In this document: positions 9,363-17,755 of the stretch, in pieces
Numbering within the stretch: position 1 is the stretch's first letter
How the letters are laid out: each line of letters starts with the position of its first letter
Source: Blastococcus sp. CT_GayMR16
Lineage (GTDB): Bacteria; Actinomycetota; Actinomycetes; Mycobacteriales; Geodermatophilaceae
Assembly: GCF_004570875.1 (NCBI RefSeq)
Contig: NZ_SPQK01000009.1
Location: forward strand, 90,981-154,980
Length of the DNA stretch: 64,000 nucleotides
Direction of reading: 5' to 3'
Notes under the pieces: generated by a model
What the model saw: the letters and a program-made list of their open reading frames with translations, nothing else
Databases searched by the model: none
What the model was told of the DNA's origin: nothing
Position numbers and translations under genes: made by a program

Positions 9363-9869
9363 TCAGCCGTGCGACTGCGTGCCGGTGATGGTGAAGTCCT
9401 TCCCCACCTGAACGATGAGCTCCTCGTCGTCCGCGGTCACGATGTGGGCCTCGTAGACGCCCTCGGAATCGGTCTCGACCCGCTGGACGGTGGCGTCGGG
9501 GTACTCGGCGAGCACGGCGTCAGTGACCTGGGTGGCCGTGTCGCCGGTCAGGAGTTCCTCGTCGCTGCGCTGGGGCTGGGACGGGTCCCCGTTCCCCGGT
9601 CCGCCGCCCCGGTGTCCCCCGGTCGTGCCGGACTCGCTGTCCGGCGTGGTCTGCTCCTGCGTGGTCGAGGGCGTCGACGTGCTCTCGTCGTCGGTCGCCG
9701 CGTTGGCGGTGAGCGTGCCGGCGAGGATGCCCCCGGCCACGAGTCCGCCGCCGACCAGGGCCACCGACTTTCCCCACGCCCGGCGGCCGACGCCGTTACC
9801 CGGCACCTGGCCCGGGTCCGACGACCAGCCGCCGTCGCTCGCGCTGCCGTTGTCCTTCGCGTCGTCCAT
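9363..9869 (-). CDS. PepSY-like domain membrane-anchored protein
   Basis: A 168-residue protein. After an acidic cytoplasmic stretch (MDDAKDNGSASDGGWSSD) comes one hydrophobic segment (SVALVGGGLVAGGILAGTLTANA). A Ser/Thr/Gln-rich linker follows, then a folded C-terminal domain of about 70 residues: TGDTATQVTDAVLAEYPDATV, with VYEAHIVTADDEELIVQVGKDFTI. That last part matches the PepSY pattern (A-x-x-x-Y-P-x-A-x-V-x-x-V plus Y-x-V-x). The orientation is most likely N-in, with the PepSY domain outside the membrane. The role is unknown. The start is the first ATG that keeps the membrane segment, at 9869. Confidence 0.75.
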   Translation of the reverse strand: MDDAKDNGSASDGGWSSDPGQVPGNGVGRRAWGKSVALVGGGLVAGGILAGTLTANAATDDESTSTPSTTQEQTTPDSESGTTGGHRGGGPGNGDPSQPQRSDEELLTGDTATQVTDAVLAEYPDATVQRVETDSEGVYEAHIVTADDEELIVQVGKDFTITGTQSHG

Positions 9870-9984
9870 CCGACGTCCTGCCTTCCGTCCGGCGCCCCGC
9901 GGTGGGCCGCTCGCCGACGAGACTGGGCGGCCACGCTGTGACGGACCTGGCACGACGATGGGGAACGTCGGTGAGACGTCCTGC

Positions 9985-10872
9985 TCAGAGCATGTCGTTC
10001 GCGCGGAGCAGGACGAGCGCCTGCACCGTGCGGTGCCCGCGCCATTCGAGGGTGGCGGCGGGGGAGTAGCTGGCGAACTCCACCGGCCAGCCGCCGTCGG
10101 GCTGTTGCGCCGCGGCGAGCCGCTCGAGCTCGGCGTCGACCACGCCGGGGCCGAACAGCGACCGTGCGGGGCCGCCCGGGAACGGCGCGAAGTCCAGCGG
10201 CCGCATGTACTCGTCGTCGGCACCGCCGGTGACGTGCAGCAGCCCGTCGACGGGGACGTGCGGCCGCAGGGCGTCGACGAGGTCCGCCGCGCCGGGCGTG
10301 GTCGGCGCCGCCGCGTCCAGCAGCTGGGCGGCGAACGCCAGCACCATCGCGTGCGGCTCGGGCCCCAGGCCGCGGACGGCGCCCAGGCAGTAGTCGGTCG
10401 CCCGAGTGAGCCACGGATGGTCGGCGACCACGGCATGGGTCGCGCCGACCCGGTGCGCGGCGGCCGCGACCACCGCGGTGATCTGCAGCGAGGACTCGGT
10501 CGCGTCCGCCGAGGTCCAGAACGGCGCGCAGGCGGCGGGGTCCGGCACGGGCAGCGCGAAGGGCAGGCCGCGGTCGGGCAGGCTCACCTCCGCCAGCCAG
10601 TCGCAGAGCTCCGCGGCCCGGCCCGTCCGCACCGGCCCGAGATCGGCGAAGGCCTCGAACGCGTGCAGTGCCCCGCCAGGCTGGCTGGTCCGCGAGCGCA
10701 GGTCCGGCTCCAGGCCCCAGCCGTAGCCACCGTCGCGGTTGCGGTACCCGTCGACGGCCGCCAGCACGGCGGCCGGGTCGCCCCCCTCGAAGACCACCTC
10801 GAACCGCCGACGGTCGAGCACGCGGGCAGAACCGGCCAGGAAGTCCGCGGCGGCGGACAGGTCGACGCTCAC
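9985..10872 (-). CDS. Terpenoid-cyclase/prenyltransferase alpha-toroid-like protein
   Basis: A 295-residue all-helical protein with repeats of the squalene-cyclase/prenyltransferase type: NRDGGYGWGLEPDLRS near residue 45 and QQPDGGWPVEFASYSP near residue 265. It lacks the D-x-D-D protonation motif of true squalene-hopene cyclases and is half their length, so cyclase activity is doubtful. It starts with GTG at 10872 inside the stop of the CoA-transferase gene (GTGA overlap), so the two are translated together. The function is unknown. A partner role to the CoA-transferase is inference from the coupling only. Confidence 0.65.
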   Translation of the reverse strand: MSVDLSAAADFLAGSARVLDRRRFEVVFEGGDPAAVLAAVDGYRNRDGGYGWGLEPDLRSRTSQPGGALHAFEAFADLGPVRTGRAAELCDWLAEVSLPDRGLPFALPVPDPAACAPFWTSADATESSLQITAVVAAAAHRVGATHAVVADHPWLTRATDYCLGAVRGLGPEPHAMVLAFAAQLLDAAAPTTPGAADLVDALRPHVPVDGLLHVTGGADDEYMRPLDFAPFPGGPARSLFGPGVVDAELERLAAAQQPDGGWPVEFASYSPAATLEWRGHRTVQALVLLRANDML

Positions 10873-12209
10873 CCGTCCACCCTCGCGCACCACACGGGCC
10901 GGGCGTCGGGCGGGAGCACAGCCGCCGTGGGCCAGGCCGGCGACCCGGGCGGGGCGACCACGGTCGCCGTCCCCTCGGGCGTGGGTAGGTCGACCAGGTA
11001 CGGCGCGGGATCGACGTCCACCGCGGGTTCGGGTCGCTGTGCGGGCGCGTCCAGCAGCCAGTGCGCGGTCTGCGCCAGGGACAACTCGCCGTACCAGCCG
11101 CCGCCCTCGGTGCGCTGCCGCGCGAGCGCGCCCAGGACCAGGGCGGCGGCGAGATGCCCGGTGCCGTGGTCGAGGGCCTGGGCGGGCAGCACGCCGGGCC
11201 CGTCCGGCCCGCCGTAGAGATCCGCGATCCCGGTCGCCGCCTGCACCAGGGAGTCGAAGCCGCGCCGCTCTCCCCACGGCCCCCGCATCCCCCAGGCGGA
11301 CAGCCGGACGGTCACCAGATGCGGATGACGCTCGGCCAGCGCGGCCGGATCCATCCCGAACGCGTCCAGCGCGCCCGGGCGGTACCCCTGGACGACGACG
11401 TCCGCTTGCCCGAGCAGCTCCTCGACCGTCCGCCGGTCCGCCGCAGCCGCCAGGCCCAGGACGACGTGCCGCTTGCCGGCGCCGGTGTCGACCAGCCCGC
11501 CGCGGTCGTCGGGCCGGCGCGGCCCGTCGATGCGGAGCACGTCGGCGCCGTGCGATGCGAGCGTGCGGGTGGCGACCGGACCGGCGATGACCCGGGTGAG
11601 GTCGAGGACCCGGAGCCCGTGCAGTGGGACTTGGCGAGGGGCGCCGTCCGCCACACGGTCGAGGCTCAGCAGCGGCAACTGCGCGACCGCCCGGCCCTGC
11701 GGATGCCCGCGCCACTCGGCGACGGTCCGCACCGCGGCCGCGGCACCGCCCGCGGCGACCACCGCCGTCTCCAGCTCCTCGTCCGGCCACTGCGCGGCGG
11801 CGGCCTCGACGTCGTCCCCGAGGACGGCGAGCGCCGCGGCCCGGTGGTGCGGATAGTTCCCGTGCAGGCGGAGCCACCCGTCGGCGGTGCGCCAGAACCG
11901 GGACAGCGGGGCGAACCCCGGACCGGCCGGCCGGCCGTCGAGCCGTGCGAACCGCTCGCTGCGGAAGGCCAGACCCACGTGCCCTGCGTCGAGTGTCAGC
12001 GGGCCGCTGCCGGCCCCGCTCAGCTCGCGGGCGGCGAGCAACTGGGCGGCCACGGCACCGACCGCGAGGCCGGGCACGGGCAGCCGACCACCCAGTCCCG
12101 TCCACCCGTCGACCGCCAGTTCCGGGGCGCCCTCAGCGGCCCCGACCGCACGTCGCACGGCCGCGATCAGGGTGGCTGCGGTGCTCCACGTGAAACGTCC
12201 GTCGGCCAC
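10869..12209 (-). CDS. CaiB/BaiF family (class III) CoA-transferase
   Basis: A 446-residue protein that moves CoA between carboxylic acids. In the C-terminal two thirds the family pattern is clear: LHGLRVLDLTRVIAGPVATRTLASHGADVLRID, then GKRHVVLGLAAAADRRTVEELLGQADVVVQGYRPGALDAFG. This is followed by VTVRLSAWGMRGPWGERRGFDSLVQAATGIADL and a GTGHLAAALVLGAL segment. The position of the catalytic Asp used by this class could not be fixed by eye. The N-terminal 170 residues resemble a second, weaker CaiB-like lobe. The substrate is unknown. It starts with GTG at 12209. The downstream gene overlaps its stop (GTGA). Confidence 0.85.
   Translation of the reverse strand: MADGRFTWSTAATLIAAVRRAVGAAEGAPELAVDGWTGLGGRLPVPGLAVGAVAAQLLAARELSGAGSGPLTLDAGHVGLAFRSERFARLDGRPAGPGFAPLSRFWRTADGWLRLHGNYPHHRAAALAVLGDDVEAAAAQWPDEELETAVVAAGGAAAAVRTVAEWRGHPQGRAVAQLPLLSLDRVADGAPRQVPLHGLRVLDLTRVIAGPVATRTLASHGADVLRIDGPRRPDDRGGLVDTGAGKRHVVLGLAAAADRRTVEELLGQADVVVQGYRPGALDAFGMDPAALAERHPHLVTVRLSAWGMRGPWGERRGFDSLVQAATGIADLYGGPDGPGVLPAQALDHGTGHLAAALVLGALARQRTEGGGWYGELSLAQTAHWLLDAPAQRPEPAVDVDPAPYLVDLPTPEGTATVVAPPGSPAWPTAAVLPPDARPVWCARVDG
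12183..12196. promoter_or_regulatory. Degenerate parS-like site at the CoA-transferase start
   Basis: GCTCCACGTGAAAC. One half (CACGTGAAAC) matches the actinobacterial parS consensus exactly; the other half has two mismatches. It lies within the first codons of the CoA-transferase gene, 41 kb from parAB. Confidence 0.45.
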
Positions 12210-12216
12210 CGGGAGA

Positions 12217-13560
12217 TCATCGCGCGAGCTCGCGGAGCGCGGCGACCTCCTCGTCCAGCGCGCGGAGCAGGACCTCGCTGTCGGGCACCAGCGCCTCGTC
12301 CACCGAGACGCCCAGCAGCAGCTTCCCGGCGTAGCTGCAGATGCTCAGACCGACGCCCACCGGACCGGTGGAGGGCACCCAGGCGGTGAAGCCGCGCAGC
12401 GGCACGCCGGCGAGACTCACGTCGGTCCGCGGCCCCGCGATGTTGGTGACCACAGCCGTGGCCCGCCCGGCGAACACGTCCAGCCACCACTGTTCCACCG
12501 CGATGGGAGTGTGCCCGGCCACCGACAGGGCACCAGCGGTCACGACGCCCTCGCCTGTCGCTTTGACGGTGTCCATGGCCACCCGCACCGCGGCCAGGCG
12601 CGCAGCGGGATCGGCCTCGGCAACGGGCAGCGGCACGAAGGCCAGCCCGAACTGGTTGCCGCGGCCAGGGTCGAGGGGCTGGTCGAGGGGCCGCAGGTTC
12701 ACCGGCACCACGACGCTCAGCCGCTCGACGTCCCGGCCCTGCTCCTGCAGATACCGGCGCAGCGCCCCCGCCACCGCGCTCAGCGCGAGGTCGTTCACCG
12801 TCGCCCCGCTGCGGCGACCCGCCTCCTTCACGGGCTCGAGCGGGATGGCCGGCGACCAGGTCAGCTGCTTGTGGCCCGACAGTGGCCCGCGCAACGGACT
12901 GTCGTCGTCCGGGCGCGCGAAACCGAGCCGGCGGAGCATCGCGTTGCGGTCGGCGGCCAGGCGCAGCGCATCGACCGATCGGCTCAACCAGGAGCCGGAC
13001 GGCGGGTCGGGACGCGGCGTCGGCGGCGGGAGCACGGGGGGCGCCTCGCCCACCAGGGGCAGCTGACCCAGGTGGGCTCCCTCGGGAGGTGCATCGACGA
13101 GGGTCAGCAGCGCCTGCACGAGGGCGGTGCCGTCGGCGATGGCGTGGTGGGTCCGCAGCAGGACGGCGCAGCCCTCCCCGTAGCCGTCGATCAGATGCGC
13201 CTCCCAGAGCGGGCGGCCCGCGTCCAGGGGCCGGCTCGCCTGGGCGCTGACGTAGGCGTGCAACTGCTCGTCGCGCCCCGGCGCAGGCAACCGGACCCTG
13301 CGCAGGTGGTTCTCGACGTCGAAGTCGTCGGCGTCCTGCCAGACGGGGACGAGTGTCCCCAGCGTGATCGGCGGCTCGAGCACGCGCTGCCCGAACCGCG
13401 GGAACGACGGCACCAGCCGGTCGGTGAACGCCGCCGCGACCTCGTCCCAGTCGACCGGCCGGTCGAACCAGAAGACGCTGTTGACCACCATCAGGTTGGT
13501 CGGCCGGTCCATGTGCAGCCAGGCCACGTCCGCGCTGGCCATCCGGGAGGTGGCGGTCAT
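12217..13560 (-). CDS. Wax ester synthase/diacylglycerol acyltransferase (WS/DGAT)
   Basis: A 447-residue acyltransferase that esterifies long-chain alcohols or diacylglycerol with acyl-CoA, making storage wax esters or triacylglycerol. The catalytic HHxxxDG motif is intact as HHAIADG near residue 140. The N-terminal ADVAWLHMDRPTNLMVV segment and the C-terminal NIAGPRTDVSLAGVPL and VGVGLSICSYAGKLLLGVS segments are typical. It is close to a desaturase operon, so it may take unsaturated acyl-CoA (inference). The ATG at 13560 has a -10-like CACCCT 6 nt before it and no Shine-Dalgarno, suggesting a leaderless message. Confidence 0.93.
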   Translation of the reverse strand: MTATSRMASADVAWLHMDRPTNLMVVNSVFWFDRPVDWDEVAAAFTDRLVPSFPRFGQRVLEPPITLGTLVPVWQDADDFDVENHLRRVRLPAPGRDEQLHAYVSAQASRPLDAGRPLWEAHLIDGYGEGCAVLLRTHHAIADGTALVQALLTLVDAPPEGAHLGQLPLVGEAPPVLPPPTPRPDPPSGSWLSRSVDALRLAADRNAMLRRLGFARPDDDSPLRGPLSGHKQLTWSPAIPLEPVKEAGRRSGATVNDLALSAVAGALRRYLQEQGRDVERLSVVVPVNLRPLDQPLDPGRGNQFGLAFVPLPVAEADPAARLAAVRVAMDTVKATGEGVVTAGALSVAGHTPIAVEQWWLDVFAGRATAVVTNIAGPRTDVSLAGVPLRGFTAWVPSTGPVGVGLSICSYAGKLLLGVSVDEALVPDSEVLLRALDEEVAALRELAR

Positions 13561-13592
13561 GGCGCGAGGGTGCCAGCGGCGGCCGGCACCGG

Positions 13593-14783
13593 CTACTCGA
13601 CCTGAACGCCCAGTGCGATCGTCATCTCCAGCACCGCCTGGGGGTCGTCCAGCCGCTTGCCGTATCGCTCGCGGAGCTGCCCCATGCGGTAGCGGACCGT
13701 CTGCGGGTGCACGAACAGCGCGGCCGCGATCTGCTCCCGCCGGCCGTGGTGCAGCAGCCAGGCCCGCAGCGTCTCCACCAGCTTCTGGCGAGCGCCCGGG
13801 GTCAGGTCGCCCAGCGGGGCGAGCACCTGGGCGCGGAGGTCGGCGAGCGCCCCGTCGTCCGCCCGGAGCACCAGGTCGGCCAGCCGGCGGTCGGTGTCCA
13901 GGGGCTCGGACCCCTCGGCCGCGAGTCCGAGCTGCATCGCGCGGGCGGCGCGCCCGTAGGACGCGTCCGCCTCCGCCCAGGGGCGCGGTGGCCCGACGAC
14001 GGCGTCCCGGCCGTCGAGGGAGCGCAGCAGCGCCGGCCGCGAGCGGCCCTCGGCGTCGGGCACGAGCAGGACGACGAGCTCCGTCGTCGAGTCCAGGCCC
14101 GGGACGTCCTGGTTGGAACGCAGGGTCCGCCCGTCGAGGGAGGCCAGCGCCCCGCGGACGGCGGTCTCCGGGAGGATCACCGCCGTCAGCGTGCGGGGCG
14201 GTGCCCAGTCGGCCCGGTCCGCGGCCGCCGTGAGCTCGGGCAGCGGACCCCCGGACAGCAGCAGGCCGGCGAGCCGTTCCAAGTAGCGGGTCCGCACCCG
14301 GCCGGTGGTCTCCAGCTCGTCGCTGTGCCCGGCGACGCTCGCCGCCGAGAGCTGGTCGATGTAGGCGAACACCAGCTCGGCGAAGCGGGCCAGCTGGCCG
14401 ACGGTCAGGCCGGCCGAGACCGCGCTGGCGCTCAGGTGCCGCCAGGACACCCGAGCACCCACCCGGTAGGCGGCGAGCAGCGCGTCCATCGAGCGGCCGC
14501 TGCGCGCCTCACCGCGGCCGAGCTCGTAGGCGCCGTCCAGAGCGGGGCGGATCGGCGTGCCCGCGTCCGCCCCGGTGCTCGCCGTCGCCAGTTCGAGGAA
14601 CCCGCCCAGGGCCAGCTCGACGGCGCCGCCGATGACCCGGCCCATGTCGCCGGTGAAGGCGTCGGCGTAGCTCGGGACCTCGACGATGATCTCGGCGACG
14701 GTGGCCTGGGCCACTGCCGGGAGCTCCGCCCGCATGGCGTGCGCCACAGCGGCGGGGATCGCGATCTGCTCGGACGACGTCAT
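13593..14783 (-). CDS. PucR/CdaR-family transcriptional regulator
   Basis: A 396-residue regulator with a C-terminal PucR-type helix-turn-helix. The segment from EQIAAALFVHPQTVRYRMGQL to LDDPQAVLEMTIALGVQVE is diagnostic. The central 200 residues form the GGDEF-like/PucR sensor region. The N-terminal third contains a helical RsbR-like segment (VPSYADAFTGDMGRVIGGAVELALGGFLEL) that often goes with this family. It is transcribed divergently from the ferredoxin reductase/desaturase operon. A clear AGAAGGTGGA Shine-Dalgarno and a 15-bp palindrome at 14795 precede it. Control of membrane lipid desaturation is the obvious hypothesis. Confidence 0.9.
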   Translation of the reverse strand: MTSSEQIAIPAAVAHAMRAELPAVAQATVAEIIVEVPSYADAFTGDMGRVIGGAVELALGGFLELATASTGADAGTPIRPALDGAYELGRGEARSGRSMDALLAAYRVGARVSWRHLSASAVSAGLTVGQLARFAELVFAYIDQLSAASVAGHSDELETTGRVRTRYLERLAGLLLSGGPLPELTAAADRADWAPPRTLTAVILPETAVRGALASLDGRTLRSNQDVPGLDSTTELVVLLVPDAEGRSRPALLRSLDGRDAVVGPPRPWAEADASYGRAARAMQLGLAAEGSEPLDTDRRLADLVLRADDGALADLRAQVLAPLGDLTPGARQKLVETLRAWLLHHGRREQIAAALFVHPQTVRYRMGQLRERYGKRLDDPQAVLEMTIALGVQVE

Positions 14784-14794
14784 TCCACCTTCTT

Positions 14795-14809
14795 TGTTCG
14801 CAGGGAACA
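14795..14809. promoter_or_regulatory. Palindromic operator candidate between pucR-like gene and desaturase operon
   Basis: TGTTC-N5-GAACA, a perfect 5+5+5 inverted repeat lying 12 bp upstream of the regulator start and 67 bp upstream of the reductase start. It could serve both divergent genes. The assignment to PucR is from position only. Confidence 0.45.
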
Positions 14810-14876
14810 GAACCTACCGCCCGATTCACGTGCAGGGCACAGGTAATTGCCCTCTGCGCTGGACAACTCTCTATGT

Positions 14877-15974
14877 ATGACGACAACGGTTCCGCGTCCG
14901 ACCACGGCCCGGCCGCGCGTCGCCCTGCGCGACCGGGTGCTCCGGCTGGTGGAGCTCGCGACGACTCCCCTGCTGCCCAGCGACTACCTCGACCTCGTCG
15001 ACCCGCTGCGGTCCGGCGCCGACCTGCGCGGCCGGATCGAGGCCGTCATCCCCGAGACCCGCGACGCCGCCACGATCGTCATCCGGCCCGGACGGGGCTG
15101 GAAGGGCCACCGGCCCGGCCAGTACATCCGGATCGGCATCGACGTCGACGGCGTCCGCCAGTGGCGGGCCTACTCGCTGACCTCGGACCTGGGTCGCACC
15201 GACGGCTGCATCACCGTCACCGTGAAGGCGATCCCCGGCGGCAAGGTGAGCAACCACCTCGTGCACCGCACCGACCCCGGCACCGTTCTCCAGCTCGACC
15301 AGGCGGCCGGTGAGTTCTGCCTGCCCGACCAGCACCCCGAGAAGGCCCTCTTCATCACGGCCGGCTCCGGCATCACGCCCGTGATGGGCATGCTGCGCAA
15401 CCACCCCGAGCTGACCGACGTGGTCCTCGTGCACTCCGCACCCACGGAGGACGACGTCGTCTTCGGCGCCGAGCTGCGGGCCCTGGCCGCCGACGGCCGG
15501 ATCCGGCTGGTCGAGCAGCACACCGACACCGCCGGCATGCTCGACGCCCCGGCCATCGCTGCTCTGGTCCCCGACCTGCACGAGCGCTCCACCTGGGCGT
15601 GCGGTCCGGTCGGGATGCTCGAGGCGCTGGAGGCGCACTGGGAGACCGTCGGCGTGGCCGAGCGGCTCTACACCGAGCGATTCCGCCCGGCGGTGCTCGT
15701 GACCGGCGAGGGCGGCACCGTCTCCTTCGCCAAGTCCGGCACCACCCTGGAGGCCGACGGCGCGACACCGATCCTCGACGCCGCCGAGGACGCCGGCCTG
15801 CTGATGCCGAGCGGATGCCGGATGGGCATCTGCTTCGGCTGCGTGCTGCCGCTGCGCGAGGGCGCCGTGCGCGACCTCCGCAACGGCGAGATCACCACCG
15901 CGGCGCCCGGTGACGGCGTCCTCATCCAGACCTGCGTGAGCGCCGCCGCCGGCGCCTGCGACATCGACCACTGA
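14877..15974 (+). CDS. Ferredoxin/flavodoxin reductase with C-terminal 2Fe-2S domain
   Basis: A 365-residue electron-transfer protein. The FAD-binding barrel has the RAYSLTSD motif near residue 98, the NAD(P)-binding lobe has FITAGSGITPVMGMLR, and CGPVGMLEALE closes the FNR module. A plant-type ferredoxin domain ends the protein with Cys ligands in GCRMGICFGC plus a last Cys in QTC. It is the homologue of mycobacterial Rv3230c, which hands electrons to the DesA3 desaturase; the desaturase gene follows 23 bp downstream here. The ATG at 14877 has no Shine-Dalgarno, so the start is tentative; a GTG at 14937 is an alternative. Transcribed away from the PucR regulator. Confidence 0.9.
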   Translation: MTTTVPRPTTARPRVALRDRVLRLVELATTPLLPSDYLDLVDPLRSGADLRGRIEAVIPETRDAATIVIRPGRGWKGHRPGQYIRIGIDVDGVRQWRAYSLTSDLGRTDGCITVTVKAIPGGKVSNHLVHRTDPGTVLQLDQAAGEFCLPDQHPEKALFITAGSGITPVMGMLRNHPELTDVVLVHSAPTEDDVVFGAELRALAADGRIRLVEQHTDTAGMLDAPAIAALVPDLHERSTWACGPVGMLEALEAHWETVGVAERLYTERFRPAVLVTGEGGTVSFAKSGTTLEADGATPILDAAEDAGLLMPSGCRMGICFGCVLPLREGAVRDLRNGEITTAAPGDGVLIQTCVSAAAGACDIDH

Positions 15975-15997
15975 CCCCCCGCGAAAAGGAGCCGGCC

Positions 15998-17194
15998 ATG
16001 ACTGCCCTGCAGAAGAAGTCCGAGAACCCGATCGCCCACCTGACCACCGAGGACATCGAGCTCATCGGCAAGGAGCTCGACACCATCCGCCAGGAGATCC
16101 GCGACAGCCTCGGCGAGGACGACGCCAAGTACATCCGCAAGGTCATCGACGTCCAGCGCAAGCTCGAGCTCGGCAGCCGCGCCGCCCTGCTCGTGTCGAT
16201 GTTCCCGCCCGCCTGGGTCGTCGGGACGGTCGGCCTCTCGGTCGCCAAGATCCTCGAGAACATGGAGATCGGGCACAACATCCTGCACGGCCAGTGGGAC
16301 TGGATGCGCGACCCGAAGATCCACTCCACGACGTGGGAGTGGGACATGGCGAGCCCGTCCGAGCAGTGGAAGCACTCGCACAACGAGCTGCACCACACGT
16401 ACACGAACGTGATCGGCAAGGACAACGACCTCGGCTACGGCATCATGCGCGTCGACGAGGACCAGCGCTGGCACCCGCTGTACCTGGCGCAGCCGGTCTG
16501 GAACTTCCTCAACGCCTGCTTCTTCGAGTACGGCATCGCCGCCTACGACCTGGAGCTGGGCAAGAACCTGGCCACCAAGAAGCGCCGCAACGACCCGGCG
16601 TTCCAGGCCGGCGTGAAGGCCGTGCTGGGCAAGATCCGCCGGCAGGCCACCAAGGACTACCTGATCCACCCGGCGCTGTCCGGCCCGTCGTTCCTGCCGA
16701 CGCTGGCGGCCAACTTCACCGCCAACGTCGTCCGCAACCTGTGGTCGCACTCGGTCATCATGTGCGGCCACTTCCCCGAGGGCGTCGAGACGTTCGAGCG
16801 GACGTCGATCGACGGCGAGACCCGTGGCGAGTGGTACGTGCGGCAGATGCTGGGCTCGGCGAACATCTCCGGCAGCAAGGCCATGCACCTCATGACCGGC
16901 AACCTGAGCCACCAGGTCGAGCACCACCTGTTCCCCGACCTGCCGAGCAACCGGTACGCCGAGATCGCCCCGAAGGTGAAGGACATCTTCGACCGCTACG
17001 GCCTGACCTACCACTCCGCCCCGCTGTACAAGCAGGTCGCCAGCGCGTGGCACAAGGTCATCCGGCTCTCGCTGCCCAACGGCTGGATGGCCGAGACGAC
17101 GCCGAAGAACGCCCCGGCCCAGGTGATCAAGCTGGTGCGCATGACGACGGGCGGCAAGAAGGTCCGCCGCGAGCTGTCGAAGGCCGCCGCCTGA
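15998..17194 (+). CDS. Acyl-CoA delta-9-type desaturase (DesA3-like)
   Basis: A 398-residue integral-membrane di-iron desaturase that puts a double bond into long-chain acyl chains. The three histidine boxes are intact: HNILH at 93-97, HNELHH at 128-133 and HQVEHH at 305-310. Hydrophobic spans occur around residues 62-88 and 227-245. The third box in H-x-x-H-H form and the length match mycobacterial DesA3 (Rv3229c), which makes oleoyl chains with its reductase partner. A strong AAAAGGAG Shine-Dalgarno lies 8 nt before the ATG. It is the second gene of a two-gene operon and ends at a strong hairpin. Confidence 0.93.
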   Translation: MTALQKKSENPIAHLTTEDIELIGKELDTIRQEIRDSLGEDDAKYIRKVIDVQRKLELGSRAALLVSMFPPAWVVGTVGLSVAKILENMEIGHNILHGQWDWMRDPKIHSTTWEWDMASPSEQWKHSHNELHHTYTNVIGKDNDLGYGIMRVDEDQRWHPLYLAQPVWNFLNACFFEYGIAAYDLELGKNLATKKRRNDPAFQAGVKAVLGKIRRQATKDYLIHPALSGPSFLPTLAANFTANVVRNLWSHSVIMCGHFPEGVETFERTSIDGETRGEWYVRQMLGSANISGSKAMHLMTGNLSHQVEHHLFPDLPSNRYAEIAPKVKDIFDRYGLTYHSAPLYKQVASAWHKVIRLSLPNGWMAETTPKNAPAQVIKLVRMTTGGKKVRRELSKAAA

Positions 17195-17256
17195 GTAAGG
17201 ACCCCGCCCCTCTCACCCTTCGCACGCTCAGGGCGAGCCTCCGGGCGGGGCCTTAC
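17195..17256. terminator. Nested-stem intergenic element / bidirectional terminator (copy A)
   Basis: The outer stem pairs GTAAGG-A-CCCCGCCC (17195-17209) with GGGCGGGGCCTTAC (17243-17256), with a single bulged A. An inner stem CCCT...AGGG sits in the loop. It lies exactly between the convergent desaturase gene and the hypothetical gene ending at 17260. A second copy with compensatory changes occurs at 61963. Confidence 0.75.
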
Positions 17257-17259
17257 GGT

Positions 17260-17685
17260 TCACTGCTCCCCGACCTCGCTGGGCTCGGAGCGCCAGATCA
17301 GCTCGTCCAGCCGTCGGCCGACGACGCCGCCGACCGGTAGGGGCTCCGCGATGTCCGCCAGGTGCACCACCGTCTCCGCGACGAGGTCAGCGAACGCAGC
17401 CCCACCGATGACGTCCGGACCGATGCCGAAGGAGACGTAGTAGCCCTCGACGGCAAGCCCCACGTCGTCGAGGGAGACGTCGAGGTCACGGACCACCGCG
17501 GTCGTGGTGGCGCGCATCGAGCTCATCCCGGAGAACGCCCGCCCGCAGCCGCAGCCACCGCCGTCGGGGTCCCTCTCGTCGTCCGCGCAGACGAGACCGA
17601 GCAGGACCAGCTCGCCCTCGATCGCGTGGCAGAAGTCGCCGTCCTGTTCCCCCTGGTGCTCGCGCGTGGCGGTCAGCAGCTTCAT
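17260..17685 (-). CDS. Hypothetical protein with Gly/Cys-rich segment
   Basis: A 141-residue protein beginning MKLLTATREHQGEQDGDFCHAIEGELVLLGLVC. It has a short DGGGCGCGRAFSGMSS segment near residue 45. The rest (TTTAVVRDLDVSLDDVGLAVEGYYVSFG) looks like a regular alpha/beta domain. Two Cys in GCGCGR plus upstream Cys residues could bind metal, but there is no standard zinc motif. I do not recognise a characterised family. It is transcribed away from the acetyltransferase gene, 70 bp apart. Confidence 0.65.
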   Translation of the reverse strand: MKLLTATREHQGEQDGDFCHAIEGELVLLGLVCADDERDPDGGGCGCGRAFSGMSSMRATTTAVVRDLDVSLDDVGLAVEGYYVSFGIGPDVIGGAAFADLVAETVVHLADIAEPLPVGGVVGRRLDELIWRSEPSEVGEQ

Positions 17686-17720
17686 GACCGCGACAGTGGC
17701 ACCGGGGTCTGACAACTCGA

Positions 17721-17749
17721 TTGCCGTCGCCGGTGCGGGGTGTTCGGAT
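17721..17749 (+). promoter_or_regulatory. Promoter of the GNAT gene, leaderless
   Basis: -35 TTGCCG at 17721-17726, 17-bp spacer, -10 TCGGAT at 17744-17749, then 6 nt to the GTG at 17756. The spacing implies transcription starts at the start codon. This supports GTG 17756 over later in-frame starts. Confidence 0.5.
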
Positions 17750-17755
17750 GCCTGC

